NCBI GenBank assembly: GCA_026401035.1
Contig: JAPLNR010000056.1
Coordinates: 1 to 64,000 of the forward strand
Source of the DNA: Planctomycetia bacterium
Lineage (GTDB): Bacteria; Planctomycetota; Planctomycetia; Pirellulales; UBA1268
Reading direction: 5' to 3'
Length of the DNA stretch: 64,000 nucleotides
Shown here: in pieces, positions 14,508 to 25,320 of the stretch
Layout of the letters: each line of letters opens with the position of its first letter
How positions within the stretch are numbered: position 1 is the stretch's first letter
The notes under the pieces: generated by a model
The model's database searches: none
The model's input: only the letters and a program-made list of their open reading frames with translations
Told to the model about the DNA's origin: nothing
Translations under genes and position numbers: made by a program

Positions 14508-14675
14508 GGCATGCTCCGGGAGGATGGGCGAACTTTTTCCATTATTCCGATGCTTCCGGGGGGCGTAAAGGCCGATTGACGGCGTGCGGAAGCGGGCGGG
14601 AATTTAGTTTACGGGCAGTCGGATATGAACCCGGCGCATTGCCGGCGGGCCGCGGGAGTCATCGCTGCGGGCGCC

Positions 14676-16097
<1,422 letters not shown>

Positions 16098-16260
16098 CTT
16101 GTTGTTGACTCCTCTGCCGACGATCGGGCTGATTCACGTGCGGCCCTTCGGGCAGGCCCGCCGGGGTCGCTGAAAACGACTGCGTTGTTGTAGTTTCGAC
16201 GGCCGTTCCCGGCAAGAAACGACCTGCGGACGCGGACGCTCCGCAGTTTGGTGATCTTTC

Positions 16261-17808
16261 ATGACGCTCGATCTGCGCAGCCTGGCGGCGTTTCGCATGG
16301 CCATCGGTGCCATCGTCTGCGCCGACGCCCTCCTACGAACCCGCGACTTCGGGCTGATGTTCGGGGCCGACGGGATGTTTCCCATCGCGGTGCTCCAGCA
16401 GTACTACGGTGACCACTGGGCATGGTCGCTCGCCTTTTTCTTCGACGCCGACTGGTGGAGCGCGGCCGTCCTCGCACTCGAAGGGATCGCCGGCCTGCTT
16501 CTGGCCACGGGCCTCGGCACACGCTGGGCGACGATCGCCGCCTGGGCGGCGGTGGTGAGCGTGGTACGGCGGACCGCGCCGGCCACCAACGCCGGTGATC
16601 TCATGCTCTGCTGCCTGCTCTTTTGGGGCATGTTTCTCCCGCTGGGAGCCGTCTGGTCGGTCGACTCCCGGCTGCGACGACGCCAGCCGGCGGTGGCTGG
16701 CGTCACGGAAACGCAGATCTCCTCGATCGCTTCACTCGCGCTCGTGCTGCAGATCGCCGCCGTCTACCTCTCGGCCGGCCTCGCGAAGTGGAACGGCTCC
16801 TGGCTCTCCGGTGACGCGATCGCGTATGCGCTCTCGCTGCACGACCACGGCACGCCACTGGGTAGCCGCCTCGCCGCCTGCGGACCGGTGGTGCGGCTGC
16901 TCACCTGGGGCGTGGTCGCCACCGAAACCATCGCCCCCTGCCTGCTCGTCGCCGTGCCCTATCCGCCGGTGCGGCTGGCACTGGCCCTGCTCTTCATCGC
17001 CTTCCACGGCGCCGTGGCCGTGCTCATGACCGTCGGGCTCTTCGCCTCCGTCGGCATGGCGGCATGGCTGGCGGTGCTGCCAGGCTTTTTCTGGGACTGG
17101 CTGGCGAGTTCTGGCCGGATTGACGCCGGGGCGGCGGAAGTCTCGTCGCGGTGGCTTGTTCTCCGCTCCCGCTCCGAACAATCCAAATGCTCCTCGAGCT
17201 TCCGCCGACCCCGGCGTTCAGCATCGGGGGTTTTTGGTGCTGCTGCTTCGTGGCCGGAATGGTTGTGCGGTGCGTGTCTTGTTGTTGCGGCCGTGAGTTT
17301 TGTTCACGTGAATACGTTCTGGCGAGATTTTCCTTTGCCTCGGCCGCTCGCTGCGGTGGTGAGTCTCTGCTGTCTGGGACAGGACTGGAGCATGTTTGGC
17401 GATGTGCCGCGGCAGCAGCAGTGGGTGTATGGCCGCGCGGAGTTGGCCGATGGACGCGTGGTCGACCTGCTCCGCGGGGGCCGCCCGCTCGAGGCCGTGC
17501 TGCCGGCCGGCGGGTTTTCCTCGCTGCCCCACCACCGCTGGCACAAAATCTTCTGGGAGCTGCCAAAGCCGGCGGTGCGGATTTTCTCGCCGAGCATCGC
17601 CGCCGCGATCGCCCAGGAATGGAACCAGACACACCCCGAATCCGCCCGGGCAAAGTCGCTCGAAATCCGGTTTGCGCGAATCACGAGCGATCCCGAGGAG
17701 GGCACGCTGCACGAACTGCTGCTGGCGACCTGGCCGCCGCGGGGTGCCACGGGGAGCGGCAACCTCGACCGCTTGCTCGAGGAACAACACCGCCCGCCAA
17801 GAGACTGA
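16261..17808 (+). CDS. HTTM-family integral membrane protein with repeat-derived insert
   Basis: A 515-residue protein with many hydrophobic helices in the first 280 residues. RMAIGAIVCADALLRTRDF, a Trp-rich SLAFFFDADWW, and SAGLAKWNGSWLSGDAI are typical of HTTM proteins, the horizontally transferred transmembrane family related to vitamin K-dependent gamma-carboxylase. A further helix follows at about 330-350, then a soluble C-terminal domain. Carboxylase activity is not shown by these motifs. Odd feature: about residues 285-322 (from GRIDAGAAEVSSR to RRPRRSASG) are encoded by a copy of a dispersed repeat and are basic and Ser/Arg-rich, unlike the rest. The frame stays open through it. Codon use in the following ~100 bases is also richer in T than its neighbours. 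Confidence 0.75.
   Translation: MTLDLRSLAAFRMAIGAIVCADALLRTRDFGLMFGADGMFPIAVLQQYYGDHWAWSLAFFFDADWWSAAVLALEGIAGLLLATGLGTRWATIAAWAAVVSVVRRTAPATNAGDLMLCCLLFWGMFLPLGAVWSVDSRLRRRQPAVAGVTETQISSIASLALVLQIAAVYLSAGLAKWNGSWLSGDAIAYALSLHDHGTPLGSRLAACGPVVRLLTWGVVATETIAPCLLVAVPYPPVRLALALLFIAFHGAVAVLMTVGLFASVGMAAWLAVLPGFFWDWLASSGRIDAGAAEVSSRWLVLRSRSEQSKCSSSFRRPRRSASGVFGAAASWPEWLCGACLVVAAVSFVHVNTFWRDFPLPRPLAAVVSLCCLGQDWSMFGDVPRQQQWVYGRAELADGRVVDLLRGGRPLEAVLPAGGFSSLPHHRWHKIFWELPKPAVRIFSPSIAAAIAQEWNQTHPESARAKSLEIRFARITSDPEEGTLHELLLATWPPRGATGSGNLDRLLEEQHRPPRD
17113..17227 (+). repeat. Dispersed repeat, copy A (inside the HTTM coding region)
   Basis: This copy shares CCGGATTG, CGCCGGG, GGCGGAAGTCTCGTCGCG and then CCAAATGCTCCTCGAGCTT, CCGCCGA and TCAGCATCG with the copies at 18060, 25321 and 36767. 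The middle section is shorter than in the others, so the copy is diverged or partly deleted. It reads in frame within the HTTM gene and adds about 38 residues. Confidence 0.7.
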
Positions 17809-17867
17809 CTGATTGCGAACCGACGTCGGCAGTGGCAGACTTCGGGAGTTCGTGCTTGGAGCACTCC

Positions 17868-17949
17868 GCGAGAGTGGCGAAACTGGCAGACGCGCTGGAT
17901 TTAGGTTCCAGTGCCGAAAGGCGTGCGGGTTCGACTCCCGCCTCTCGCA
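17868..17949 (+). tRNA. tRNA-Leu (anticodon UAG)
   Basis: An 82-nt class II tRNA. The acceptor stem is GCGAGAG (17868-17874) paired with CTCTCGC (17942-17948), with discriminator A. The anticodon stem CTGGA/TCCAG encloses the loop TTTAGGT, giving anticodon TAG at 17902-17904, which reads CUN codons. A long variable arm (TGCCGAAAGGCG) and the T-arm GCGGGTTCGACTCCCGC confirm leucine. CCA is not encoded. The flanks, 17809-17867 and 17950-18059, hold no gene. Confidence 0.97.
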
Positions 17950-18009
17950 TGATGGTGGACCGGGGGCGGGGCGGAAAACAGCATCTGAACTCCATTCAGA
18001 CTGCAGACC

Positions 18010-18033
18010 AAAGTTCAGACCAAAGTTCAGACC
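18010..18033. repeat. 12-bp tandem repeat, two copies
   Basis: AAAGTTCAGACC occurs twice in tandem, with a degenerate version just before it (GCAGACC). It lies between tRNA-Leu and dispersed repeat copy B, in non-coding DNA. Confidence 0.7.
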
Positions 18034-18059
18034 AAATCGGTCTCCAATCGCAAAGCACT

Positions 18060-18214
18060 GATGCTGAGGAGCCGGGATCGGCGGAAGCTCGAGGAGCATT
18101 GGAGTTTTCGCTGAGTCGAGGAAGGCGCTGCCGCGCGACCCCGGTGCGAAAAATCCACGCGACGCGACTTCTGCCGTCCCGGCGACCAATCCGGGCTATC
18201 AGCACAGGGCAGAA
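18060..18214 (-). repeat. Dispersed repeat, copy B
   Basis: Read on the minus strand this copy is close to copy C: TGCCCTGTGC, GGATTGGTCGCCGGGACGGC, AGAAGTCGCGTCGCGTGG, CACCGGGGTCG, then CCAATGCTCCTCGAGCTTCC, GCCGATCCCGGCTCCTCAGC. Its ends include the imperfect inverted pair GCCGGGACGGCAGAAG and CTTCCGCCGATCCCGGC. It fills the space between tRNA-Leu and the 3' end of the Pro-rich protein gene. Confidence 0.85.
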
Positions 18215-18253
18215 AGCGGTCTCCAAGCGAGAAGCGGCTTCAACGCAAGGCGG

Positions 18254-19207
18254 CTATCGCAACGGGTTGAAGCGCTGGGAAGGCGTCTCGGCCGGCTCAG
18301 TGTGCGAGACCGTGCGCACAACCGATGGCTCGCTGAGCTCGCTTGACTCGCTTGGCTCGACTGATTGGCTCACTGCTGGGCTGGTCGCGGAACGGAGCGG
18401 CTGCCGTCTGACGGTCTGCTGACGCAGTGCCTCCTGCCGGAGTTGCTCGCTGCGGAGGGCCGACTGCTGGAGTTTGGCCAACGACTCGCGGCGGCGGCGT
18501 TGGAGTGAAGCCTCGTCGAACAGATTTTCCTCTGCTGCGGGCACGGCCGGTTTTTCGATGGCGGGCGGCTTCGCGGGGGGCAGTTCGGCCGGTTCCGCGG
18601 GCTTCTCCGCCGGTGGCTCCGGAATGATGGCGGGTGCGGGTACGGCTCCATCGGCCTCGTCTCCCGAGGGCAACCGTTCAGCGTCGACGTTTGCATCACC
18701 CTCCTGACCACCGGCTTCCTCGGGCTCCGGAGCCGGGGGAGATTCCTCGTCCGCCGAAGGCACTTCCGATTGCGGCGGCCGCACCGGAGTGGCCGCGTTG
18801 GTGAAGGCCGCCTGCACGACTCCAGCACCCGGCCACGTCCGCCACTGTGTGCCATAGAAGCCAAACCTGTCAGGCCGCACGGGACAGTGCGCGGGGCAGC
18901 CAGGCCGGCCGCATTGGCCATCGCGGCACTGTCCGTTGCAGCGGTCAGCGGATCGCTCAAGGCGGCCGTGATGAGCGCCGTGCGTCTTCAGGATCGCGGG
19001 CGGTGCGGCCTTGGCGGGCAAGGCGCCCATGATTTCGCTCGCCGCGGCCGTCGTCGGCCAGACACCCACCACCGCGACGGCCACCAGCCCACAGGCCAGA
19101 GGCAGGATCGCGGGGCTTCGAGCTAAAAGTCGGCTGCTCATGATTGTCAGGCCTGCGGAGGGCGTAAAAGTCGTCGTAATCCGATTCATCGACGCAATCG
19201 TGTTCAT
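18254..19207 (-). CDS. Secreted Pro-rich planctomycete protein with Cys-rich FGFYGTQWR motif
   Basis: A 317-residue protein if read from the first ATG; Met23 at 19141 (MSSRLLARSPAILPLACG) is an equally good start and places the hydrophobic export signal nearer the N-terminus. After the signal come a Cys-rich patch (CNGQCRDGQCGRPGCPAHC), then PDRFGFYGTQWRTWPGAG, a motif I associate with planctomycete surface or secreted proteins. A long Pro/Glu/Ala-rich disordered region (about 150-230) and an Arg/Gln-rich, probably helical segment (LQRRRRESLAKLQQSALRSEQ) follow. No enzymatic domain is seen. It is divergent from the large TPR gene. Function is unknown; a cell-wall or matrix role is a guess. 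Confidence 0.65.
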   Translation of the reverse strand: MNTIASMNRITTTFTPSAGLTIMSSRLLARSPAILPLACGLVAVAVVGVWPTTAAASEIMGALPAKAAPPAILKTHGAHHGRLERSADRCNGQCRDGQCGRPGCPAHCPVRPDRFGFYGTQWRTWPGAGVVQAAFTNAATPVRPPQSEVPSADEESPPAPEPEEAGGQEGDANVDAERLPSGDEADGAVPAPAIIPEPPAEKPAEPAELPPAKPPAIEKPAVPAAEENLFDEASLQRRRRESLAKLQQSALRSEQLRQEALRQQTVRRQPLRSATSPAVSQSVEPSESSELSEPSVVRTVSHTEPAETPSQRFNPLR

Positions 19208-19304
19208 CGTCCGCCGGATGACGGAATCTTTGGCTCATTCCCCGCCACTTCGCCCCGCCGGGGCAGTCCGGGGCGACCGGGTTAACTGCGCAGCGGGCAG
19301 AGCG

Positions 19305-19331
19305 TTGCGGGATCGACCGCGGGCGTAGAAT
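19305..19331 (+). promoter_or_regulatory. Possible promoter of the large TPR gene
   Basis: TAGAAT at 19326-19331 matches five of six -10 positions. TTGCGG at 19305-19310 is a weak -35 with a short 15-base spacer. It lies 69 bases before the ATG at 19400, inside the 192-base gap between divergent genes. The assignment is tentative. Confidence 0.3.
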
Positions 19332-19399
19332 GAGGCCCTGGCCGGGGAGGCGCTCCATCTGGGCGGCTCCCCCCTCCGCAATCGCAGGAAATTGTTTCC

Positions 19400-22300
19400 A
19401 TGAAACAGGTCAACATTCGGCTGCTGCTGATTCTCGTGGCGATTACCGTGGCCAGCCTTGGCGGCGTCTTCCTGCTCCACCGGTTTCAGGTGAACCGCAA
19501 CGCCGGCAGCCTTGCCAAACTCGCCCGGCTCCGGCTGTCGGAGGGAAAGAACGACGAAGCGTTGAACCTCTTCGCCCGCTACGTCAATTTCCGACCGACG
19601 GACGACGCGGCCTATGGCGAATTCGCCACGCTCGTTCTCGACCGGGCGGAGTCGCCCATCGCCAACCGCGCCGACATCTCCCGGGCGTACAGCGTTCTGG
19701 AGACCGCCGTCCGCAGGAATCCCAGCGACGACAAACTGCGACAGCGGCTGGCCATGTTCGAGATGCGCATCGGTCGCTATGCCGATGCCCGCCAACACCT
19801 GCAGACGCTGCGTTCGAGACTGAACGACGACGCCCCAGCCGCCGCGGACGATGCCGCTGCGGCGAACACCGCGGAGACCGACGGTTCCGAAAAGCCGATC
19901 GATCGGACGCAGGTCGATCTGTTGCTCGCCAGATCCTGGGCCGGCACCGGCGATTTCGAGGAGGCAGCGGCGATCGCCGGCGGGCTGATCGGCTTCGATC
20001 TCACAAAAAAGACATTCGATCCAAAGCGGAAGGCCGCAGCCGGCAGCACCGAGGCCTTCATTCTGCTGGCGGCCATTCTCGAGGAGAAATTCAAGGATCC
20101 CACGACAGCCAACGCGGTGCTCGAACAACTCGTGACCGTCAACGCCAAGGATTCAAAAGCCTGGCTGGCTCTGGCGAGTTGGCACCGCCAGCGTGGCAAC
20201 CTCGCAGCCGCGAAACAGGACGTCGCCAAGGCGGAACAAATCGCCCCCAAGGACATCGACACGGTGCTGGCATCTTTCGAGCTTGCGATGGCGTCAAAGG
20301 AACTGTCCAAGGCTGTGACGATCATGCAGCGTGGCCTCGAACTTGCGCCGAACGACGAGCGGATGGTGCGGGGCAGCGTCATGCTCGCCATGCAGCAGGG
20401 AGAGCCGGAGAGGGGAATCGAACTGCTGGAGAAGAGTCTGGCCGAGACCCCCGGACGGCCGACGCTGCTGCTGATGCTCGGCGATGCCCTCCTGCAGACG
20501 AACAGGATCGCGGAGGTGGAGCAGGCGCTCGCCAGGCTAAAGGAAACGATCGGCAACTCGAGCCCGGCCGTGGGGCTTCTCGAGGCCCGCCTGCTGATCG
20601 CGCAGAATCGCTGGATGCAGGCGAAGGCCAAACTCGAAGGCGTGCGGCCGCTCGTGGCCGGCTCGGACGACCTGACCCGCCAGGTCGATCTCTATCTCGG
20701 GCAATGCTACGAACGTCTTGGACAGTTCGACGAGCAACTCGAAGCCAACCGCCGCGTGCTGACGGACGATCCCACGTCGCTGGCCGCCCGCGTGGGCGCC
20801 GCTTCGGCGCTCCTTGCCGGCGGCAAGGCCGACGAGGCGCAGGAGGAATTCGAACTGGTGGCAGCCGCGATCCCCAAGGATCGGCTGGCCGGGGTGCCAC
20901 AGGTGTGGAGCCCGCTGTTGCAATTACGCGTGGCCGCCCAGATGAAGCGTTCCGCCGCCGACCGGGATTGGTCGGCTATCGACGATCTGCTCGAACTGCT
21001 GCAGCAGTCGCAAAATATTTCATCCGGTCAGATGGCCCTGCTGCGGGCCGACGTGCTGGTGCGCAAGGGCGAGCCCGATGCGGCGGTCGACTTGCTGACG
21101 ACCGCAGTGCAGGCCAGCCCCAAGGAGGCGCAGCTCTGGGCCGCTCTGGCCACGCTCTCGCTCCGCGGACAGGATGCCTCGCAGGCCCGCGGCGTGCTCG
21201 AGCGGGTTCCGGAGGAACTCGTTGACAGCCCAAACCTGCTGCTGGTCGGCGCCCAATTGGCGGCGCGGGAGCCGGCCGAAGAGGCGACGAAACAACTGGC
21301 CGACATTGAGCGTCGTGCCGCCACGCTCCCGGCGGAAGAGGCCGCCCGGGTGCTTTCCGCACTCGCATCGATCCATCTGGGACTGGGGCAGCCCGACGAA
21401 GCCGAGCGAATCTGGGCCGCCGTCGCCGAGAAGACGCCCGACGACCTGCGGGTGCGCACCGCTCTCTACGAATTGGCCCGCGAGCAGGGAAATCCTGAGA
21501 AGTGCCGCAGCCGTGCGGCCGAGATCGCCACCCTCGCGGGGGCCACGAGCCCGCAGGCCCGCGTGGCCGAGGCCGGCACGCTGATTCTCATGGCTCGAGA
21601 GTCGCAGAAGAAAAAGTTCACGGGGCAACAGACCGCGATCGAGCTCGATGCGAGCGAGCGCACCAAACTCGACGAGGCCCGCAATCTCCTCATCGAAGCC
21701 GAGAACGATCGCCCGGGCTGGCATCAGATTCAGCAGTTATTTGCCGAGATCGACGGCCTGCGGGGCGACGTGCCAGCCGCGATCGAGCACCTGCAGCGGG
21801 CGGTGCGCATGGGGCCCGCCAACCCCGGGATCGTCCGCCAACTCGTCGCCCTTCTCTATTCTTCGAACCGCCTTGAAGAGGCGCAGCAGGCGCTGGCGCG
21901 GCTCGGCCCCGATGGCCTCGAGGGCTTCGAACGCATCTCCGCGGAAATGGAGATGCGGTCGGGCAAGTTCGACGAGGCCGTGGCGCTCGCCGAACGGAGC
22001 GTGTCGAAGGACTCGAAAAATCCCCGCGACCTGCTCTGGCTGGGTCAGCTCTTGAGCCGCTCCGGAAAGGGAGACCGCGCGGAGACCGTGCTTGAACGCG
22101 CCGTTGAGGAGGCGCCGGACCAGCCGGAGACCTGGCTGACCCTCTTCTCCCATCAGGTCTCGGCCGGCAGGCGAAAGCCTGCCGAGCGCACGCTCGAGCG
22201 GGCGGCGGACAAACTGCCGGAAAACAAGCGGCAACTCCTGCTGGCGCAGGGCAACGAAATGCTCGGCCGATTCGAGGAGGCGGAGCGAAATTACCGGGAA

Positions 22301-23785
22301 GCCGCCCAGGCCTATCCGGACGATCTCTCGACGGCCCGCAGCCTCGCGGCGTTTCTCGTGCGCCGTGGCCAATTGAATCCCGCGCGGGACGAGCTCCGCG
22401 GGATCATCGCCAAGCAGGCCGACGGCGCCGACGCGCGTGGCATCCAGCAATGGGCCCGGCGGACCCTCGCCCAGTTGACCGCCGAAACGGGAGGCTATCG
22501 CGGGCTCGAACAGGCGGTGAAGCTGATCGAACAGAACGTCGGCAGCGATGGAAAACTCCCGCCCGACGATCTGGCCCTACAGGTATCGCTCCTGGCCGGC
22601 CGACCCGAACCGGCGAGCTGGCGCCGCGCCGTCAAACTGCTCGAGACGCTGTCGGCCTCGCAGCCACTGTCGGCCGCGCAGCGGCTGCAGTTGGCGCGAC
22701 TCCGCGAGCGGGCCGGCCGCTGGGAGGAGTGCCGCAGCGAGATGGTGTCGCTCGTTGCCGGAGCGAACACGCCGCCGGCGCTCTACGCCCTGCTTGTGGA
22801 GCGGCTTGTCGAGCACGGTGAACTCTCCTCGGCGCGAACCTGGCTGACAAAATTACGGACGCTCGCGCCGGACGCCCCGATGACACTGGCGCTCGAGGCG
22901 AAGCTCGCCATGGCGGAAAATGACCGACCCACGGCCGTGGCCGCCGCCCGCAAGCTGATGCCCGCCGGCCCCGTTCCGCTCGAACAGGTGGCGCAACTCA
23001 AGGAGATCGCGCGGCTGATGGAAGACCTCGGCTTTCCCAAGGCGGCCGACAAGTTGCTCGGCGACTTCGCCGACCGCTCCGTCGACGGCGTCGTGGCCCG
23101 CGCCGAGTTTCTCGGCCGCCAGAAGCGGACCGAGGAGGCGCTCGACCTGCTCGAGTCGGCGTGGTCCCGGCTGCCGCTCGAACGGGTGCTGCAAGCGGGG
23201 CTGAGCGTCATCCGCGGCAAGGGCGACCGTCCGACCGCGGAGATGACCGGGCGGATCGAACAGTGGTTCAAGAAGGCGTTCCGCGAGGATCCCGATTCAG
23301 TCGTGCTCGCCCTCCTCCAGGCGGAACTTCGCGAACTGCAGGGCCGATCCGACGAGGTCGAGTCGCTCTACCGCGAGCTTCTCGCCCGCAAGGATCTGGC
23401 GCCGACGCAGACCGCGATCGTCGCCAACAATCTTGCCTTCCACCTCGCCCGCCCCGAGACCGTGGCAGAGGCGAAACAACTGATCGATTCGGCCATCGTC
23501 GAACTCGGTCCGCACCCCGACCTGCTCGACACCCGCGGGGTCGTCCGACTCGCCGACGGCGACCCGCGACGGGCGATCGAAGACCTCGAGGAGGCGGCCC
23601 TGGAACCATCGTCCGTGAAGCTTCTGCACCTGGCGCTGGCGCAGGTCGAGGACAAGCAGGGCAATGCCGCCCGGCGGTCTCTCGAGCGGGCGAAAAAGCT
23701 GGGGCTCGACCCGCTGCTCCTCAACCCCTCAGACCGTGCGCGGCTGGAGCGGGTCGAGGCCGCCCTCGGCTCGCCGGGTGCCTGA
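19400..23785 (+). CDS. Very large membrane-anchored TPR-repeat protein
   Basis: A 1461-residue protein. Residues 5-27 (NIRLLLILVAITVASLGGVF) form an N-terminal membrane anchor. The rest is an almost continuous array of helical TPR-type repeats, for example GKNDEALNLFARYVNFRPTD, GLGQPDEAERIWAAVAEKTP and LLYSSNRLEEAQQALARLG. It ends ALGSPGA with no C-terminal anchor. The anchor followed by long TPR arrays suggests a periplasm-facing scaffold for protein-protein contacts, as in large planctomycete or PEP-CTERM-associated TPR proteins, but no sorting signal is seen. AGGAAA lies ahead of the ATG. The gene stops four bases before a converging small TPR gene. Confidence 0.8.
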   Translation: MKQVNIRLLLILVAITVASLGGVFLLHRFQVNRNAGSLAKLARLRLSEGKNDEALNLFARYVNFRPTDDAAYGEFATLVLDRAESPIANRADISRAYSVLETAVRRNPSDDKLRQRLAMFEMRIGRYADARQHLQTLRSRLNDDAPAAADDAAAANTAETDGSEKPIDRTQVDLLLARSWAGTGDFEEAAAIAGGLIGFDLTKKTFDPKRKAAAGSTEAFILLAAILEEKFKDPTTANAVLEQLVTVNAKDSKAWLALASWHRQRGNLAAAKQDVAKAEQIAPKDIDTVLASFELAMASKELSKAVTIMQRGLELAPNDERMVRGSVMLAMQQGEPERGIELLEKSLAETPGRPTLLLMLGDALLQTNRIAEVEQALARLKETIGNSSPAVGLLEARLLIAQNRWMQAKAKLEGVRPLVAGSDDLTRQVDLYLGQCYERLGQFDEQLEANRRVLTDDPTSLAARVGAASALLAGGKADEAQEEFELVAAAIPKDRLAGVPQVWSPLLQLRVAAQMKRSAADRDWSAIDDLLELLQQSQNISSGQMALLRADVLVRKGEPDAAVDLLTTAVQASPKEAQLWAALATLSLRGQDASQARGVLERVPEELVDSPNLLLVGAQLAAREPAEEATKQLADIERRAATLPAEEAARVLSALASIHLGLGQPDEAERIWAAVAEKTPDDLRVRTALYELAREQGNPEKCRSRAAEIATLAGATSPQARVAEAGTLILMARESQKKKFTGQQTAIELDASERTKLDEARNLLIEAENDRPGWHQIQQLFAEIDGLRGDVPAAIEHLQRAVRMGPANPGIVRQLVALLYSSNRLEEAQQALARLGPDGLEGFERISAEMEMRSGKFDEAVALAERSVSKDSKNPRDLLWLGQLLSRSGKGDRAETVLERAVEEAPDQPETWLTLFSHQVSAGRRKPAERTLERAADKLPENKRQLLLAQGNEMLGRFEEAERNYREAAQAYPDDLSTARSLAAFLVRRGQLNPARDELRGIIAKQADGADARGIQQWARRTLAQLTAETGGYRGLEQAVKLIEQNVGSDGKLPPDDLALQVSLLAGRPEPASWRRAVKLLETLSASQPLSAAQRLQLARLRERAGRWEECRSEMVSLVAGANTPPALYALLVERLVEHGELSSARTWLTKLRTLAPDAPMTLALEAKLAMAENDRPTAVAAARKLMPAGPVPLEQVAQLKEIARLMEDLGFPKAADKLLGDFADRSVDGVVARAEFLGRQKRTEEALDLLESAWSRLPLERVLQAGLSVIRGKGDRPTAEMTGRIEQWFKKAFREDPDSVVLALLQAELRELQGRSDEVESLYRELLARKDLAPTQTAIVANNLAFHLARPETVAEAKQLIDSAIVELGPHPDLLDTRGVVRLADGDPRRAIEDLEEAALEPSSVKLLHLALAQVEDKQGNAARRSLERAKKLGLDPLLLNPSDRARLERVEAALGSPGA

Positions 23786-23789
23786 GCGG

Positions 23790-24104
23790 TCAACCGCCCT
23801 GCAGCGTCCGCGACCGAGCGAGGGCGTCTTCAGCCTCGGCGATAAGGCCGCCGCGCATGCAGGCCACGCTGAGCGCCGTGTAACTGAAGGGATCCTTCGG
23901 CTCCAACTCGCAGACCCGGCGGGCATGCTTAACCGCCTCCTCATGGCGCTCGAGCCGCGTGCACCAGGCGGCCAGGGCTGAATGGGCGAGGGCGAAGTCG
24001 GGCTCATCGGCCACCACTTCCTCCAGAGCCTGGACGGCTGCGGCGAGATTGCCGGCGTTTTTAAGGGTCTCAGCCGCTTCATACCGCTCTTCCCGACTCG
24101 CCAT
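23790..24104 (-). CDS. Small TPR protein
   Basis: A 104-residue protein with about two and a half TPR motifs (AAETLKNAGNLAAAVQALEE, LAAWCTRLERHEEAVKHARR, ALSVACMRGGLIAEAEDAL). The start is ATG at 24104 because GGGAGG lies six bases before it. The frame stays open upstream for another 1.3 kb antisense to lpxA, but that part is only GC-driven openness. It has no signal peptide and is probably a cytoplasmic adaptor. It converges tail to tail with the 1461-residue TPR gene and diverges from lpxA. Confidence 0.7.
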   Translation of the reverse strand: MASREERYEAAETLKNAGNLAAAVQALEEVVADEPDFALAHSALAAWCTRLERHEEAVKHARRVCELEPKDPFSYTALSVACMRGGLIAEAEDALARSRTLQGG

Positions 24105-24392
24105 GGATGACCTCCCGAGGGAACGACGCTCGACGACTGCGGGCTGACGGCCGCAACACTCTGGGGAGTGTAGCCGGTCTTTCCGGCACTGACGAGGACC
24201 GCAGAACAGCCCAATCTCCCTGGAAAATCCATGGACCGGGGAATCGAGGAAAGATGTGACTGCAGGGTCAAATTGGCATTGAATCCGCCGCCGCACGAAG
24301 CCGATAACCCGGAACGACCGCTCTCCGCCGGGCGTCCCTGCCGCGGCGGACGCGGCGGGATCCTGATCCACTCCGATTTGGAAACGCAATCC

Positions 24393-25250
24393 GTGAGCAT
24401 CCATCCGCTGGCCGCCGTGAGTTCCGAGGCCCGTCTTGGCGTGGGCGTGACGATCGGGGCCTTCGCCACGGTGGAGTCGGGTGTCGAACTCGGTGATTTC
24501 TGCACGGTCGCCTCGGGCGCAGTGGTGAAAGCCGGCGTGAAGGCGGGCTGCCACAACGAGTTTGGCGAGCACTCCGTGATCGGCGGCGCGCCGCAGCATG
24601 CCGGCAGGCCGCAGGATATCGGCACCGTGGTGATCGGAGACCACAACGTGTTTCGCGAACACGTCACGATCCATCGGGCTCTCAAGCCCGGCGCTGCCAC
24701 CGTCGTCGGCGACAACAATTACGTGATGGCCAGCGGCCACTTTGGCCATGACGTGGTCGTGGGAAACAACTGCATCTGCGCCAACGGTGCGATGCTGGGA
24801 GGCCACGTGACCGTCGAGGACCGGGCATTCGTGTCGGGCGCCGTCGCGGTGCACCAGTTTTGCCGAGTCGGCCGGCTGGCAATGGTCGGCGGCCACGCCC
24901 GCGTCGTGCAGGACGTGCCCCCCTACATGCTGGTGGACGGCCAGAGCGGCTGCATCGTGGGGCTGAACATCGTCGGCCTGCGTCGGAGCGGACATTCCGG
25001 CGACGACATCGCTGAATTGAAGAACGCCTACCGGGTGATCTACCGGCGGGGACTGCCCTGGAAGGACGTGCTCGAGACGCTGCGGGCGGACTTCACGAGC
25101 GGCCCCGCACTCCACCTGCTCGAGTTTCTCTCCGCCGGCACGCGCGGCTTCGCCCAGGAGCGCCGGACACCGCCCGCCGCCACGCTCCGCCTCCGCGTGC
25201 CCGACGAAGAGGCAACGGCAACCGCCGCGGTCAAGTCGAAGGCCGGCTGA
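24393..25250 (+). CDS. lpxA: Acyl-[ACP]-UDP-N-acetylglucosamine O-acyltransferase
   Basis: About 285 residues from a GTG start whose product begins (M)SIHPLAAVSSEARLGVGV, the usual LpxA opening. An in-frame ATG at 24231 would add 54 atypical residues. The body is a left-handed beta-helix of hexapeptide repeats. GHFGHDVVVGNN places the catalytic histidine at about residue 119 (E. coli His125 equivalent), and VHQFCRVGRLAMVGGHARVV and GLNIVGLRR are family signatures. It catalyses the first step of lipid A synthesis, so an LPS-type outer membrane is implied. It stands alone here, without lpxD or fabZ. The C-terminal 25 residues are an Ala/Thr-rich extension. Confidence 0.88.
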   Translation: MSIHPLAAVSSEARLGVGVTIGAFATVESGVELGDFCTVASGAVVKAGVKAGCHNEFGEHSVIGGAPQHAGRPQDIGTVVIGDHNVFREHVTIHRALKPGAATVVGDNNYVMASGHFGHDVVVGNNCICANGAMLGGHVTVEDRAFVSGAVAVHQFCRVGRLAMVGGHARVVQDVPPYMLVDGQSGCIVGLNIVGLRRSGHSGDDIAELKNAYRVIYRRGLPWKDVLETLRADFTSGPALHLLEFLSAGTRGFAQERRTPPAATLRLRVPDEEATATAAVKSKAG

Positions 25251-25320
25251 ACAGCGCTTCGGCCGCCTGCGGACCACTTGTTTCACAAGCGGATCCTGCG
25301 CCCATGAGTCCCGGCTGGTT

